Virus record (IMG/VR): IMGVR_UViG_3300044837_000270
Span: 1-37,186 of that record
Direction: 5' to 3' (one strand)
Origin: a virus
Length of the DNA stretch: 37,186 nt
The notes under the pieces are model-generated. The model did no database searches. It was not told the DNA's origin and saw only the letters and a list, made by a program, of their open reading frames with translations. Positions 29,932-36,772 of the stretch are shown piece after piece. A program made the translations under genes and the position numbers. The first letter of the stretch is position 1. Each line of letters begins with the position of its first letter.

Positions 29932-31476
29932 TTAGGAAAGGTCCCCCAACGGGGGAGCCTCTAGTTGGAACTCTTCGGGATTGAAGTCCGGCTCGTAGCC
30001 GTATTCGTGTGAAGGCTTTTGCGCCTCGGCCTCGGACTCCCAGGTGCGGCTCATCACCGCGTAGCGCTTGGAGTCAACGAGGTCGAAGCGGGTGTAGCTG
30101 TCCTGCGGGACCGCCTGCCATTCATCTGCTGCGTCGGGGTTGCGGCGGTAGCGTTCGGTCTGACGGATCAGCTCCGGAACGCCCAGCTCTTGAAGCTCGG
30201 CGTTCGGCCGGGCGTAAAGGAGCGTCGGGTGTGGAGTGCCATCCGAGTCCTTGGCCTGGAGGCGTTTCTTGACCTCCAGGATTCCAGCGCGCCGGTCGTT
30301 GTTGCCAGGCTGGCAGTAGATCTCCTCGCGCGCGTAGGAGGCCTGGACCGCGTCGGCATGGATTTCGGTCGTCAGGTTGCGGTAGGTGGGATCGATGATG
30401 TAGGTCGGCTCGGGGAGTCCCCACTGGCGGTTGCGCCGCTTGATTTCGGCTGCGATTTCGGGGACGTTCGTCTTCGGCGGGGAATGCTCGGCGAAGAGCA
30501 GACCTGCGTTGTCGGAGTCCCAGGCGCTCCAGGTGACGCCGGTGTGGACGAGGCCGGGATCGATCGAGACGACGATGTCCTGCTGGCGGAGCTTTTCCAG
30601 CGGCGGCAGATCGACCACGTGGAGGCGTTCGCGAAACTCTTCAAAGAAGAGGCCGCCGAAGTGGACGAATTCACCGCTCTCCCTCGCCCGGCGTTCCTCC
30701 TCGGGCATGTCTTTGAAATACGCCTCGATCGCCTCGGACGTGTTCCACGGGTTGTCGGCCATCGACATTCCCATGACCGTGACGCCCGGCTCGTTGCGCC
30801 GTTCAAAGATTTCTTCGTTGACCCAGGTCGAGATTCCCAGCACCGGAGTCATGCCGATGATCTCGTCGCCTCCCGTGGAGACCAAACGAGCCCTGGCCTC
30901 TGAACGCATCCGCCGGCCGTTCGGGTTGTTGGGCTCCTCGTCCCAATCGACCCGGTGGATCTCCGCCGAGGCCCAGGCGTCAACGTCTTGGTCGTAGGTC
31001 TTCAAGCCGATGACCGAGCCACACTCGAGCTTGATCTGGCGTGACTGTGAGGAATAGGACTTGTCGAAGTTGCCGTTGCGGAGCTGGCTCTTGGGGATCA
31101 GCCGCCGCAGGATCGGGATCGTCGTGTCCTCGTGCTTGGAATACTTCGGTGCCCCCATCCAGATGTGGACCGGTGGGTCGAACTTCTTGCAATCGAGAAG
31201 GTGCGGGGGGACTTCCTCGCGCGGTATAAGCTGGATTACGTCGTCGGCCTTGCAGCAATAGCTCTTTCCCGACCGGTTACCGGCGATCATCGCCTTGGTC
31301 CCGAGCACCGGAGCCTTGACCCGGTTGAAGGCGAGCTGTTTCTGGTGGACCTTCCGGGAGAGTTCCGGGTTGTTGTATGCGTAGAGGGGGTTGGCCCGGA
31401 CTGCTTCGGCTACCTGGCGGAGCTTTTCTTCGGCGAGCTTGCGCTTCTCTGGTGAGATCTCCGCGAGAGCACTCAA
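29932..31476 (-). CDS. Terminase large subunit (ATPase and nuclease)
   Basis: 514 aa. Walker A GNRSGKS at 66-72; Walker B IHRVDWDEEP at 173-182 with catalytic Glu; coupling segment near 208-215 (GMTPVLGI). The RNase-H-like nuclease has VVSIDPG at 302-308 (first metal Asp) and YIIDPT at 359-364, with the third acidic site in the C-terminal part. It pumps DNA into the procapsid through the portal and cuts the concatemer. It overlaps the small zinc protein upstream (ATGA at 31473-31476). Confidence 0.92.
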   Translation of the reverse strand: MSALAEISPEKRKLAEEKLRQVAEAVRANPLYAYNNPELSRKVHQKQLAFNRVKAPVLGTKAMIAGNRSGKSYCCKADDVIQLIPREEVPPHLLDCKKFDPPVHIWMGAPKYSKHEDTTIPILRRLIPKSQLRNGNFDKSYSSQSRQIKLECGSVIGLKTYDQDVDAWASAEIHRVDWDEEPNNPNGRRMRSEARARLVSTGGDEIIGMTPVLGISTWVNEEIFERRNEPGVTVMGMSMADNPWNTSEAIEAYFKDMPEEERRARESGEFVHFGGLFFEEFRERLHVVDLPPLEKLRQQDIVVSIDPGLVHTGVTWSAWDSDNAGLLFAEHSPPKTNVPEIAAEIKRRNRQWGLPEPTYIIDPTYRNLTTEIHADAVQASYAREEIYCQPGNNDRRAGILEVKKRLQAKDSDGTPHPTLLYARPNAELQELGVPELIRQTERYRRNPDAADEWQAVPQDSYTRFDLVDSKRYAVMSRTWESEAEAQKPSHEYGYEPDFNPEEFQLEAPPLGDLS

Positions 31477-31712
31477 GGGCCGTCCATCTCGATGCGCACG
31501 GGTATGGGCTGTGCGGCGGCATACTTCATGAGGCAGTCCCAGCTACAAAAGTGGAGCGGCTCTATCGACTGGTCGCAGACTTCGCGAACCTCGATGATTC
31601 CGCGCGGCAGGTAGGGCGGGGGGCTCGCGGTCGACGCGTGGGTGAGACAACGATCCTCGTCACTATCGGGGTCAGGGGGTCCGTCGCAGTAGTAGGTGCG
31701 CTCGACGCTCAT
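31473..31712 (-). CDS. Small zinc-binding late protein, 79 aa
   Basis: Cys at about residues 9, 22, 46, 56 and 60, with an FCSWDCLMKYAAA motif that looks like a treble-clef zinc end. Small proteins with a FCSxxCLxxYA ending are frequent in actinophages near the terminase. Function is unknown. It overlaps both neighbours (ATGA). Confidence 0.65.
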   Translation of the reverse strand: MSVERTYYCDGPPDPDSDEDRCLTHASTASPPPYLPRGIIEVREVCDQSIEPLHFCSWDCLMKYAAAQPIPVRIEMDGP

Positions 31713-33430
31713 CCTGCCACCGAATATTTCTTTTCCAATCGCTGGAGGGTCGGGGAGACTTCGGGCTTGGTTGAAGCCGCCTCCCCCACGCCAACTTCCT
31801 TCAGCCTGCGAGCCGTCCGGCGGTAGCGCTGCTGCGCCGTAAGGCGAATCGGGGATTTCGAGAAACCCGGCTTGCTCACCGTCGCGCCAGCACCGCTATC
31901 TATGGTGGCTGAGGTGCCGCTTGACGAGAGGGTCATACCGGGGAAAGAGGCTGAGCCAGATACACCGGGCGCGGCCCCCCCGAGCTGAAGCGCCTGCTTA
32001 CGGCCGAGGCCGGGAACGTGCCCCACGCTGTACGCACCGCCCGAGTTGCCGGAAGCAACCTCAGCGTCTCCTACCGACTTCGGGAAGTAGCCGGCCCCGC
32101 CTCCTGAGTTCGAGTTCGAGGTGCCCCAATATTCGCCCTTCACCGAGTCGTAGATGAAGGTGTGGACGGAGTTGTAGAAGACCGTGATTGCGCCAGGCCC
32201 CGGCTTCAGCACCTGGCCCATATCCCCCGACACGAGCGATCCCTTGAGGACGCCCATCTTGTCGAGCGCGTAGGAGACCGCTCCCGAGCAATCCGCACCG
32301 CCGATTGGATTTGACCCGTGGCCGCCGGCCCAGACGTAGGGCTGTTCTCCTCGCTGATTTCTGCGGTCGAGCTGTTCCATCGCCGCCCGCCCTGCCTTGT
32401 AGCGCGAGACGACCTGCTTAGGGGGAGGGCCAGCTTTCGAGGGGAGGGGGACTCCCTTCTCCTTCGCTTCCGCTTTGACGCGGGCGAGTTTGCGTTCGGC
32501 TCTCGGATTCGGTTTGCCTTTGAACCCGACCTCGCCGAGCGTCTGCTTGATCAGGGTCGGATCGGTCCCCCACGGACTGGCGCCAATGGCGTCGACCTGA
32601 ACCTTGGCCGGCGCGCCTCTCGTAGCGCGCACGCCCTCGTAGTAGGGAGCCGTGTTGTAGTTGTGGGCCGTCTCCCGCACGCCTTCTTTCAGCGAGGAAT
32701 AGCGGATGCCCGGTCCCATGTTGAGGAAGTTGTGGGTCTCTTCGGCTTCGGTCTGGGCCGCGTTGCCCTCCTCCGCCCGAGCCTGCGCGGCGATCGTCCG
32801 CGACTTTAAGTGCGTCGCCTTCGCGACCCCTCGGACGAACTTCCGCTGTTCGGGACCGAGATCCCCGGTCAGATGCCCGCCTGAGCTCGCAACCTCTTTC
32901 TTGGCCTGGCGGTATTCAGTCCTCAGGCGTTTGGCGACTTTTGCGACGGGCTGAGCGGATTTCGCATGTATGTCATTTCCCTTGAAGGGAACCGTAATCT
33001 GTTTCCCGCCTTCGGCGTTGAAATCCCTGGCGCTTTTCTGCTCGACCTCCTGAATCGGAGCCAGCTTCGGGGCGGGAGAAGGTTTGAGGCGGGCTGCCCT
33101 GACGGCTCTTTCAGTCTTCGCCACGCGCTTCTCAGAAGCTCTGGAAGTACGCTGGCGCTTGGCCTTGTTCTGACGGACCAGAGTTCTCGCCTGTCGCCGT
33201 CTCGTGGCGCTGCGCCGGGTGGCGGCAACGGTGACGCTGCGAGCTTTCGGTGGAAGAGACGCGACCGCTCGTTCGTACTCAGCGGTCGCCCCCGAGTAAT
33301 CCCCCGCCGGTCCTCTCGCAGCCTGCCTCGGCTTCGGCGCGACCGTCGGGGTCTTCGGTCTGTAGCCGGGGATCGAAAGGTCAGCGTGGTAGCCAGCGCT
33401 CCGCGATCCAGTTGGGCGATTGCGAGACAT
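31709..33430 (-). CDS. Two-domain peptidoglycan hydrolase (lysozyme-like plus NlpC/P60)
   Basis: 573 aa. A basic, low-complexity N-terminus (1-125) is followed by a lysozyme-like/GH73-like region at about 193-290: KFVRGVAKATHLKSRTIAAQ, then AEEGN and HNFLNMGPG, then AIGASPWGTDP. The NlpC/P60 domain spans about 363-470: PYVWAGGHG, GGADCSGAVSYAL with nucleophile Cys381, and SVHTFIYD with His423. The first should cut glycan strands and the second cross-bridge peptides. There is no signal peptide. Because a separate holin-linked endolysin exists, this is probably a virion enzyme used at entry. It sits unusually close to the terminase. Confidence 0.8.
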   Translation of the reverse strand: MSRNRPTGSRSAGYHADLSIPGYRPKTPTVAPKPRQAARGPAGDYSGATAEYERAVASLPPKARSVTVAATRRSATRRRQARTLVRQNKAKRQRTSRASEKRVAKTERAVRAARLKPSPAPKLAPIQEVEQKSARDFNAEGGKQITVPFKGNDIHAKSAQPVAKVAKRLRTEYRQAKKEVASSGGHLTGDLGPEQRKFVRGVAKATHLKSRTIAAQARAEEGNAAQTEAEETHNFLNMGPGIRYSSLKEGVRETAHNYNTAPYYEGVRATRGAPAKVQVDAIGASPWGTDPTLIKQTLGEVGFKGKPNPRAERKLARVKAEAKEKGVPLPSKAGPPPKQVVSRYKAGRAAMEQLDRRNQRGEQPYVWAGGHGSNPIGGADCSGAVSYALDKMGVLKGSLVSGDMGQVLKPGPGAITVFYNSVHTFIYDSVKGEYWGTSNSNSGGGAGYFPKSVGDAEVASGNSGGAYSVGHVPGLGRKQALQLGGAAPGVSGSASFPGMTLSSSGTSATIDSGAGATVSKPGFSKSPIRLTAQQRYRRTARRLKEVGVGEAASTKPEVSPTLQRLEKKYSVAG

Positions 33431-33455
33431 CTACGATGGCACGCTTTCGTCTTCG

Positions 33456-33743
33456 TCAGCCACCGAGGTAGGCCCGTCCGTTCGAGGCCCTCATCCGCGC
33501 TTTGCGACCCGGCAGCCGCTTACCCCTGACTTGACCTGCTTCTTCGCCACCAAAGCCCAGACCTGACGTACGCGCCTTCGGCGGCGTAACCCGTGGACCG
33601 TCCTGGCCGCCGAAGCCGAGGCTCGATTTCATCCCTGTCTTGGGGCGTCCTCCGTCAGGACCTCCGAATCGAGGTCCTGAGACAGAACGTTTCATCGCCG
33701 CCATCGTCATTTGTTTGCGGGTCATGCCCGTACGTGCTGGCAC
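33456..33743 (-). CDS. Gly/Arg-rich repeat protein, 95 aa
   Basis: GTG at 33743 with AAAGGA 6 nt upstream. Three approximate repeats: PRFGGPDGGRP, LGFGGQDGPRV, LGFGGEEAGQV, followed by a very basic stretch (RGKRLPGRKARMRASNGRAY). No known family. The basic Gly/Arg/Phe composition suggests nucleic-acid binding or a disordered virion component. Confidence 0.55.
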   Translation of the reverse strand: MPARTGMTRKQMTMAAMKRSVSGPRFGGPDGGRPKTGMKSSLGFGGQDGPRVTPPKARTSGLGFGGEEAGQVRGKRLPGRKARMRASNGRAYLGG

Positions 33744-34046
33744 TTGAAGTCCTTTCGGAAGAGTCTTAATTGACTGAATGAGTCAAGAAGGCCGCGTTTG
33801 TCCTGAGAAATGTCAGAGAGGGGACAGATTTGTAATCAAAGGGGCCTCGCGCGATTGACCCCTCCTCCCTCCCCCTATGCCGAGGTTCGGCTTTCAGGCA
33901 CTCCGTGTTCGTGCTTCGTTCGGACTAGTGACGCACGCAGTGACGCAGAGGAAGAGCAAAGGGCATGACCAAGGGCTTTATGACCAATGGCCCACGCTGG
34001 TGAGTCCAAGCCTGGAGGGCTTGAGGTCGCCTTGGTCTACGCGCGT
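33744..34046. other. 303-bp gap between TerS-like gene and the next gene, with short repeats
   Basis: No gene is supported. It contains a perfect TTGACT-5-AGTCAA inverted repeat (33770-33786); a C/T tract on the + strand (33859-33875, thus G/A-rich on the coding strand); two AGTGACGCA copies 12 bp apart (33927 and 33939); and two ATGACCAA copies 15 bp apart (33965 and 33980). The position next to terS suits a packaging site or a late promoter. No convincing -10/-35 pair was found. Confidence 0.5.
33927..33987. repeat. Iterated direct repeats beside terS
   Basis: AGTGACGCA at 33927-33935 and 33939-33947 (12-bp period), then ATGACCAA at 33965-33972 and 33980-33987 (15-bp period). Phased short repeats next to a small-terminase gene are typical of TerS binding sites, but this is inference. 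Confidence 0.5.
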
Positions 34047-34619
34047 TTAGACGAGTGAGTCTGAAGACGCGGGGAGAACAGCAGACTCGATGTCCTCTTC
34101 CTCTACGACTTCAGCGTCTATGACGACCGAGGGATCTACACCCATTGCCTTCAGCTCCTTGATGGTCCCGCTGAGGTCTACGGCTACTCGACTCGTAGCC
34201 TGGCCTGAAAGCAGTTGCGCCTTCTCCGTGTGGATGCCTGAGCCGATGTCTGCCTTGCCCATGGCGTTGACCAGGTCCTTGTCCTCCATCAGGCCCAGAC
34301 GGGCGGCTACAAAGCCTGCTGCGGCCTGGGCGAGCTCCATCTGTTGACGAGCAAGGGCCATGTGCTGCTCGGTTGCCTGGGCGGTGATGGCGGGGAGGGC
34401 CTCGACGCGGAGGCGCTCGTACTCTTGCACCCGCTTGCGCCTGCTCCATTCCCAAAGCGTCTTCTGTCCCACGGAAGGCGCGTCCTTGTCTGCTTCGAGG
34501 TTGCGAGCGGCCATGTGGGTGTTGCCCGAGCACGCTGCAACCTCTACGAGAGCGCGGGTGATCTCGGCCTCGGTGTAGCGCGGGACGGTTGCCTTGGGCT
34601 CTACTGCGGTCTCGGTCAT
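34047..34619 (-). CDS. Terminase small subunit-like protein
   Basis: 190 aa from the ATG at 34619 with AAGGGA upstream; an earlier in-frame ATG at 34676 is less likely. The N-terminal HTH spans about residues 15-60: EAEITRALVEVAACSGNTHM, then ARNLEADKDAPSVGQKTLWEWSR split across two helices. A helical oligomerisation part follows (EQHMALARQQMELAQAAA, about 90-110), then a block NAMGKADIGSGIHTEKAQLL, which is a pattern seen in TerS-like proteins (GI-x-x-x-K-x-x-L-L-x-G). The tail is acidic. The function (recognising phage DNA for packaging) is inferred from this pattern and from TerL downstream. Confidence 0.65.
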   Translation of the reverse strand: MTETAVEPKATVPRYTEAEITRALVEVAACSGNTHMAARNLEADKDAPSVGQKTLWEWSRRKRVQEYERLRVEALPAITAQATEQHMALARQQMELAQAAAGFVAARLGLMEDKDLVNAMGKADIGSGIHTEKAQLLSGQATSRVAVDLSGTIKELKAMGVDPSVVIDAEVVEEEDIESAVLPASSDSLV

Positions 34620-34653
34620 CGAAGTGTTAGGTCCCTTGACAGTGGCGTTTCGC

Positions 34654-34887
34654 TCATGGCTTCGCGTGCATCTCACTGAGCGGGGTGTGGACGTTGACGA
34701 GGGCGCCGCAGTTGATGCAGCGGTAGTCGCCGATGCGGTAGAGCGCGCGGCCGGTGACCAGGTGCGCGCCGCGCGAGCAAGGATGCGGTTCAGGCTTCTC
34801 GTTGCGGATCTTCTCGCACGCCTTCAGGAGGCTCTCCTTGGTCAAGGTCTCAGCCGACCTGACCTCGTTCGCAGTCCAGAGGTTCAT
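34654..34887 (-). CDS. Small zinc-ribbon protein, 77 aa
   Basis: ATG at 34887 coupled to the TGA of the micro-protein upstream (ATGA). Helical N-terminus (AETLTKESLLKACEKIRNEK), then HPCSRGAHL and YRCINCGALV, giving a possible zinc site from Cys and His pairs. No function is known. The longer frame to 35046 is a shadow of the two genes upstream. Confidence 0.6.
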   Translation of the reverse strand: MNLWTANEVRSAETLTKESLLKACEKIRNEKPEPHPCSRGAHLVTGRALYRIGDYRCINCGALVNVHTPLSEMHAKP

Positions 34888-34973
34888 CCCAGCCACCAGA
34901 TTAGCCCCAGCCCTACCAGACACCCTCCAGCGAGTAGGGCGAGGGCTAGATCCTCTTTGTCGGCTTCGCTCAT
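34884..34973 (-). CDS. Membrane micro-protein, 29 aa
   Basis: ATG at 34973 overlaps the previous TGA (ATGA), and its TGA overlaps the next ATG (ATGA). A short acidic head (MSEADKED) is followed by one transmembrane helix (LALALLAGGCLVGLGLIWWL). The double coupling and ideal membrane-helix composition support translation. Function is unknown. Confidence 0.6.
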   Translation of the reverse strand: MSEADKEDLALALLAGGCLVGLGLIWWLG

Positions 34974-35437
34974 GCGGAGACCTCGGCAGTGAGGAGCGTG
35001 TCAACGGTGTCGTGCAGGAGGCGCGTGATCTCCTCGCCATATTCAAAGCGCTCGGCGTTCTGGTCTATCGAGCGGTGAATGTCCCCGTCGTCGTGCCGGC
35101 GCGTCGCAGCGATCCAGTCGCAGAGCATCTCCGTTAGCTGGATCAGGTCCATTTCCTTGATTCCGCAGTCGAAGTGCTCTGGGTGATGGTCGTTGACCGC
35201 GTAGTGATGCTGTAAGCCCTCGCCCATTCCGGCCAGAAACGTTTTGTATTCCTCGCTGCCGTAGGTCGAGCCGCTCAGCTTGGGCGTGTACTCATCGAAG
35301 ACCGAAACCTCTGGGTCCTCCAGCTTGGAGCGGTCGTGCCTGTGGGCGCGCTCCGTCAGATCCGCCGCCGCACCCAGCAGCAGCCCCCGCACTTGGGCGA
35401 TGTGTTCGTGCGTGTCCGGTCGCGAGTCGTAGGTCAT
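34970..35437 (-). CDS. DUF5662-like metal-site helical protein
   Basis: 155 aa. The His/Asp-rich pattern HRHDRSKLEDPE, then YKTFLAGMGEGLQHHYAVND, HHPEHF, MDLIQLTEMLCDWIAATRRH and DIHRSIDQNAERF closely follows the DUF5662 family found in phages and bacteria. The conserved HD and HHPEHF residues suggest a metal-dependent, HD-like active site, but no reaction has been established that I can name. It overlaps the zinc protein upstream (ATGA at 35434-35437). Confidence 0.75.
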   Translation of the reverse strand: MTYDSRPDTHEHIAQVRGLLLGAAADLTERAHRHDRSKLEDPEVSVFDEYTPKLSGSTYGSEEYKTFLAGMGEGLQHHYAVNDHHPEHFDCGIKEMDLIQLTEMLCDWIAATRRHDDGDIHRSIDQNAERFEYGEEITRLLHDTVDTLLTAEVSA

Positions 35438-35670
35438 GCCATCACCATGATCTCGCCAAGCGCCTCAAGCGCGTGCTTACGATCGACCAATCCGCAGTCG
35501 TTGATCCGCGCCCAGACCTCCTCGTCAACGATCTCCCACGCAGGGGTACCGCAGGGGTCGCAGAAAGTCGATTCCTGGTAGGAGCGCAGGTAGCAGCCGC
35601 ACGAACGGCACTCGCGCACGGGAAGCTCCTCACGGTGCGTGGGAATGGGCTTGTCATTGAGGGTTCGCAT
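35434..35670 (-). CDS. Zinc-ribbon protein, 78 aa
   Basis: ECRSCGCYLRSYQESTFCDPCG gives a classic C-x-x-C ... C-x-x-C knuckle pair at about residues 20-40, followed by an acidic helical tail. It could be a small transcription or DNA-binding accessory. No ribosome site is evident before the ATG at 35670. The gap upstream has no clear promoter, and the gene leads a short coupled run leftward. Confidence 0.65.
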   Translation of the reverse strand: MRTLNDKPIPTHREELPVRECRSCGCYLRSYQESTFCDPCGTPAWEIVDEEVWARINDCGLVDRKHALEALGEIMVMA

Positions 35671-35907
35671 GGCTGGTTCATGGGTTGGAAGTGGGAACCC
35701 GCTTCTATCCGCGACTTCGAGGAGCGGGCGCAGCGTTGTAGCCGCCGCCGGAGACTCAAGCGGCGAATCGCGGACTACGAGGGGAGAAGGGATCGCTGAG
35801 ACTGTCCGGACGGGCGGGATGCGCGTTGTGCGAGTCGCGCGTCCTTAGCCCAGCGAGCCTGTGTGCAGGATAGACCGCTCCGGAAGACGGAGAAACGAGT
35901 CTCGTTC
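35671..35907. other. 237-bp gap in the right-hand leftward gene run
   Basis: No leftward gene is supported. An imperfect palindrome lies at 35890-35909 (GAGAA-A-CGAG-T-CTCG-TTCTC), at the end of the preceding gene. A possible small + strand frame is listed separately. No clean promoter or terminator was identified. Confidence 0.4.
35680..35799 (+). CDS. Possible 39-aa basic protein on the opposite strand
   Basis: ATG at 35680 gives MGWKWEPASIRDFEERAQRC then an Arg-rich stretch and DYEGRRDR. It has natural-looking composition and lies in a gap otherwise empty of genes. It lacks a ribosome site and is the only + strand frame of this region, so it is doubtful. Confidence 0.25.
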   Translation: MGWKWEPASIRDFEERAQRCSRRRRLKRRIADYEGRRDR

Positions 35908-36366
35908 TCAACCAGCTTCCACCAGGCGTCGTTTGGCCCTCGCCATCGCTTCATCCTGGGCCTTGCCGCCCGTCTTCGTAGCGTCTATGCGGCGCATCGC
36001 TTCGCCGCGGCCGATGTTGGCCCACTGAGCTTCAACCGCAAGCTGGCTCTCATACGCCGCCGGCACACGCTCTGGCTCGTCTTCGTAGTCCCCTGCTTCA
36101 TTGCGTTGTCCTGAGAGCCCTGGGAGCCTGCGTACGGAGTCCTGGTCGATCCTCACGGTGGCCTTGACTTCCGGCTTCGTGCCAGAGCCTTCGTCCCAAC
36201 GAGCGCTTGAGAGGACGCGGACGCGGAATTGGTACCTGCCAGCGTCGTTGTAGACCGCGTACTTGTGGCCTGAGAGGCATTCGGGGGCGTCCTCGGGCCA
36301 GTTGATTCTCACCGGCTTGCCGCCTGCGGTGCGGATGCGCTTGCGGGTACGGGTCGGGAGCTTCAT
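35908..36366 (-). CDS. Hypothetical phage protein, 152 aa
   Basis: A basic N-terminal arm (KLPTRTRKRIRTAGGKPVRI), then a small beta domain (CLSGHKYAVYNDAGRYQFRV, RVLSSARWDEG, KATVRIDQDSVRRLPG), then a helical C-terminus ending EAMARAKRRLVEAG. It could be an ASCH/PUA-like fold, but that is a guess. It overlaps the upstream gene (ATGA at 36363-36366). Confidence 0.6.
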   Translation of the reverse strand: MKLPTRTRKRIRTAGGKPVRINWPEDAPECLSGHKYAVYNDAGRYQFRVRVLSSARWDEGSGTKPEVKATVRIDQDSVRRLPGLSGQRNEAGDYEDEPERVPAAYESQLAVEAQWANIGRGEAMRRIDATKTGGKAQDEAMARAKRRLVEAG

Positions 36367-36659
36367 GGCTTGCGGAGAGCGCTGTCGAAAAATGGAGGGG
36401 CGAGTAATCTAGGCCGCCAAGCCCACCGGAGCCATGCGTCGGCGTGGCGCAGGTTCGTACGACGTCCAACAGCGAGACGCGGCTGATAGGTCCCTCGAAG
36501 CACCTTCCAGAAGTCGCGCTTACGCGGCTTGATGGCTTCGACGTACCAGGGAAGCTCGGGGAACTCATCGCCGGCCACGGCCTTGACGCCAATCCGCTGC
36601 GAACCGATCACGTCCCCGATCCAAGGCGAGAGCGTGATCGGTTTGTATGACTTGCTCAC
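36363..36659 (-). CDS. Hypothetical phage protein, 98 aa
   Basis: GTG at 36659 coupled to the TGA of the 38-aa gene (GTGA). Trp- and Arg-rich (FPELPWYVEAIKPRKRDFWK, then DAWLRWAWRPRLL). It has no recognised family or membrane segment. Confidence 0.6.
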   Translation of the reverse strand: MSKSYKPITLSPWIGDVIGSQRIGVKAVAGDEFPELPWYVEAIKPRKRDFWKVLRGTYQPRLAVGRRTNLRHADAWLRWAWRPRLLAPPFFDSALRKP

Positions 36660-36772
36660 GCGATCACGTCCAAGGCGTGCAACTCATCCGCGACCGCCCG
36701 CAGGGCCATGTCTTCGAGCATTCCTCGAACCTCATGCCGCGCAGCGTCCTTCGCGCTGGGTTTCTCGCTCAT
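36656..36772 (-). CDS. Small helical protein, 38 aa
   Basis: ATG at 36772 and TGA overlapping the next GTG (GTGA). The product (MSEKPSAKDAARHEVRGMLE onward) is a charged amphipathic helix pair ending LHALDVIA. Acceptance rests on tight tiling with its neighbours. Confidence 0.5.
   Translation of the reverse strand: MSEKPSAKDAARHEVRGMLEDMALRAVADELHALDVIA

Noticed and set aside
30019-30903. 294-codon rightward frame opposite terL
   Set aside because: Antisense shadow of the terminase, which has Walker and nuclease motifs.
33859-33875. G-quadruplex in the homopurine tract
   Set aside because: Only three runs of three or more G are present; at best a weak two-layer form.
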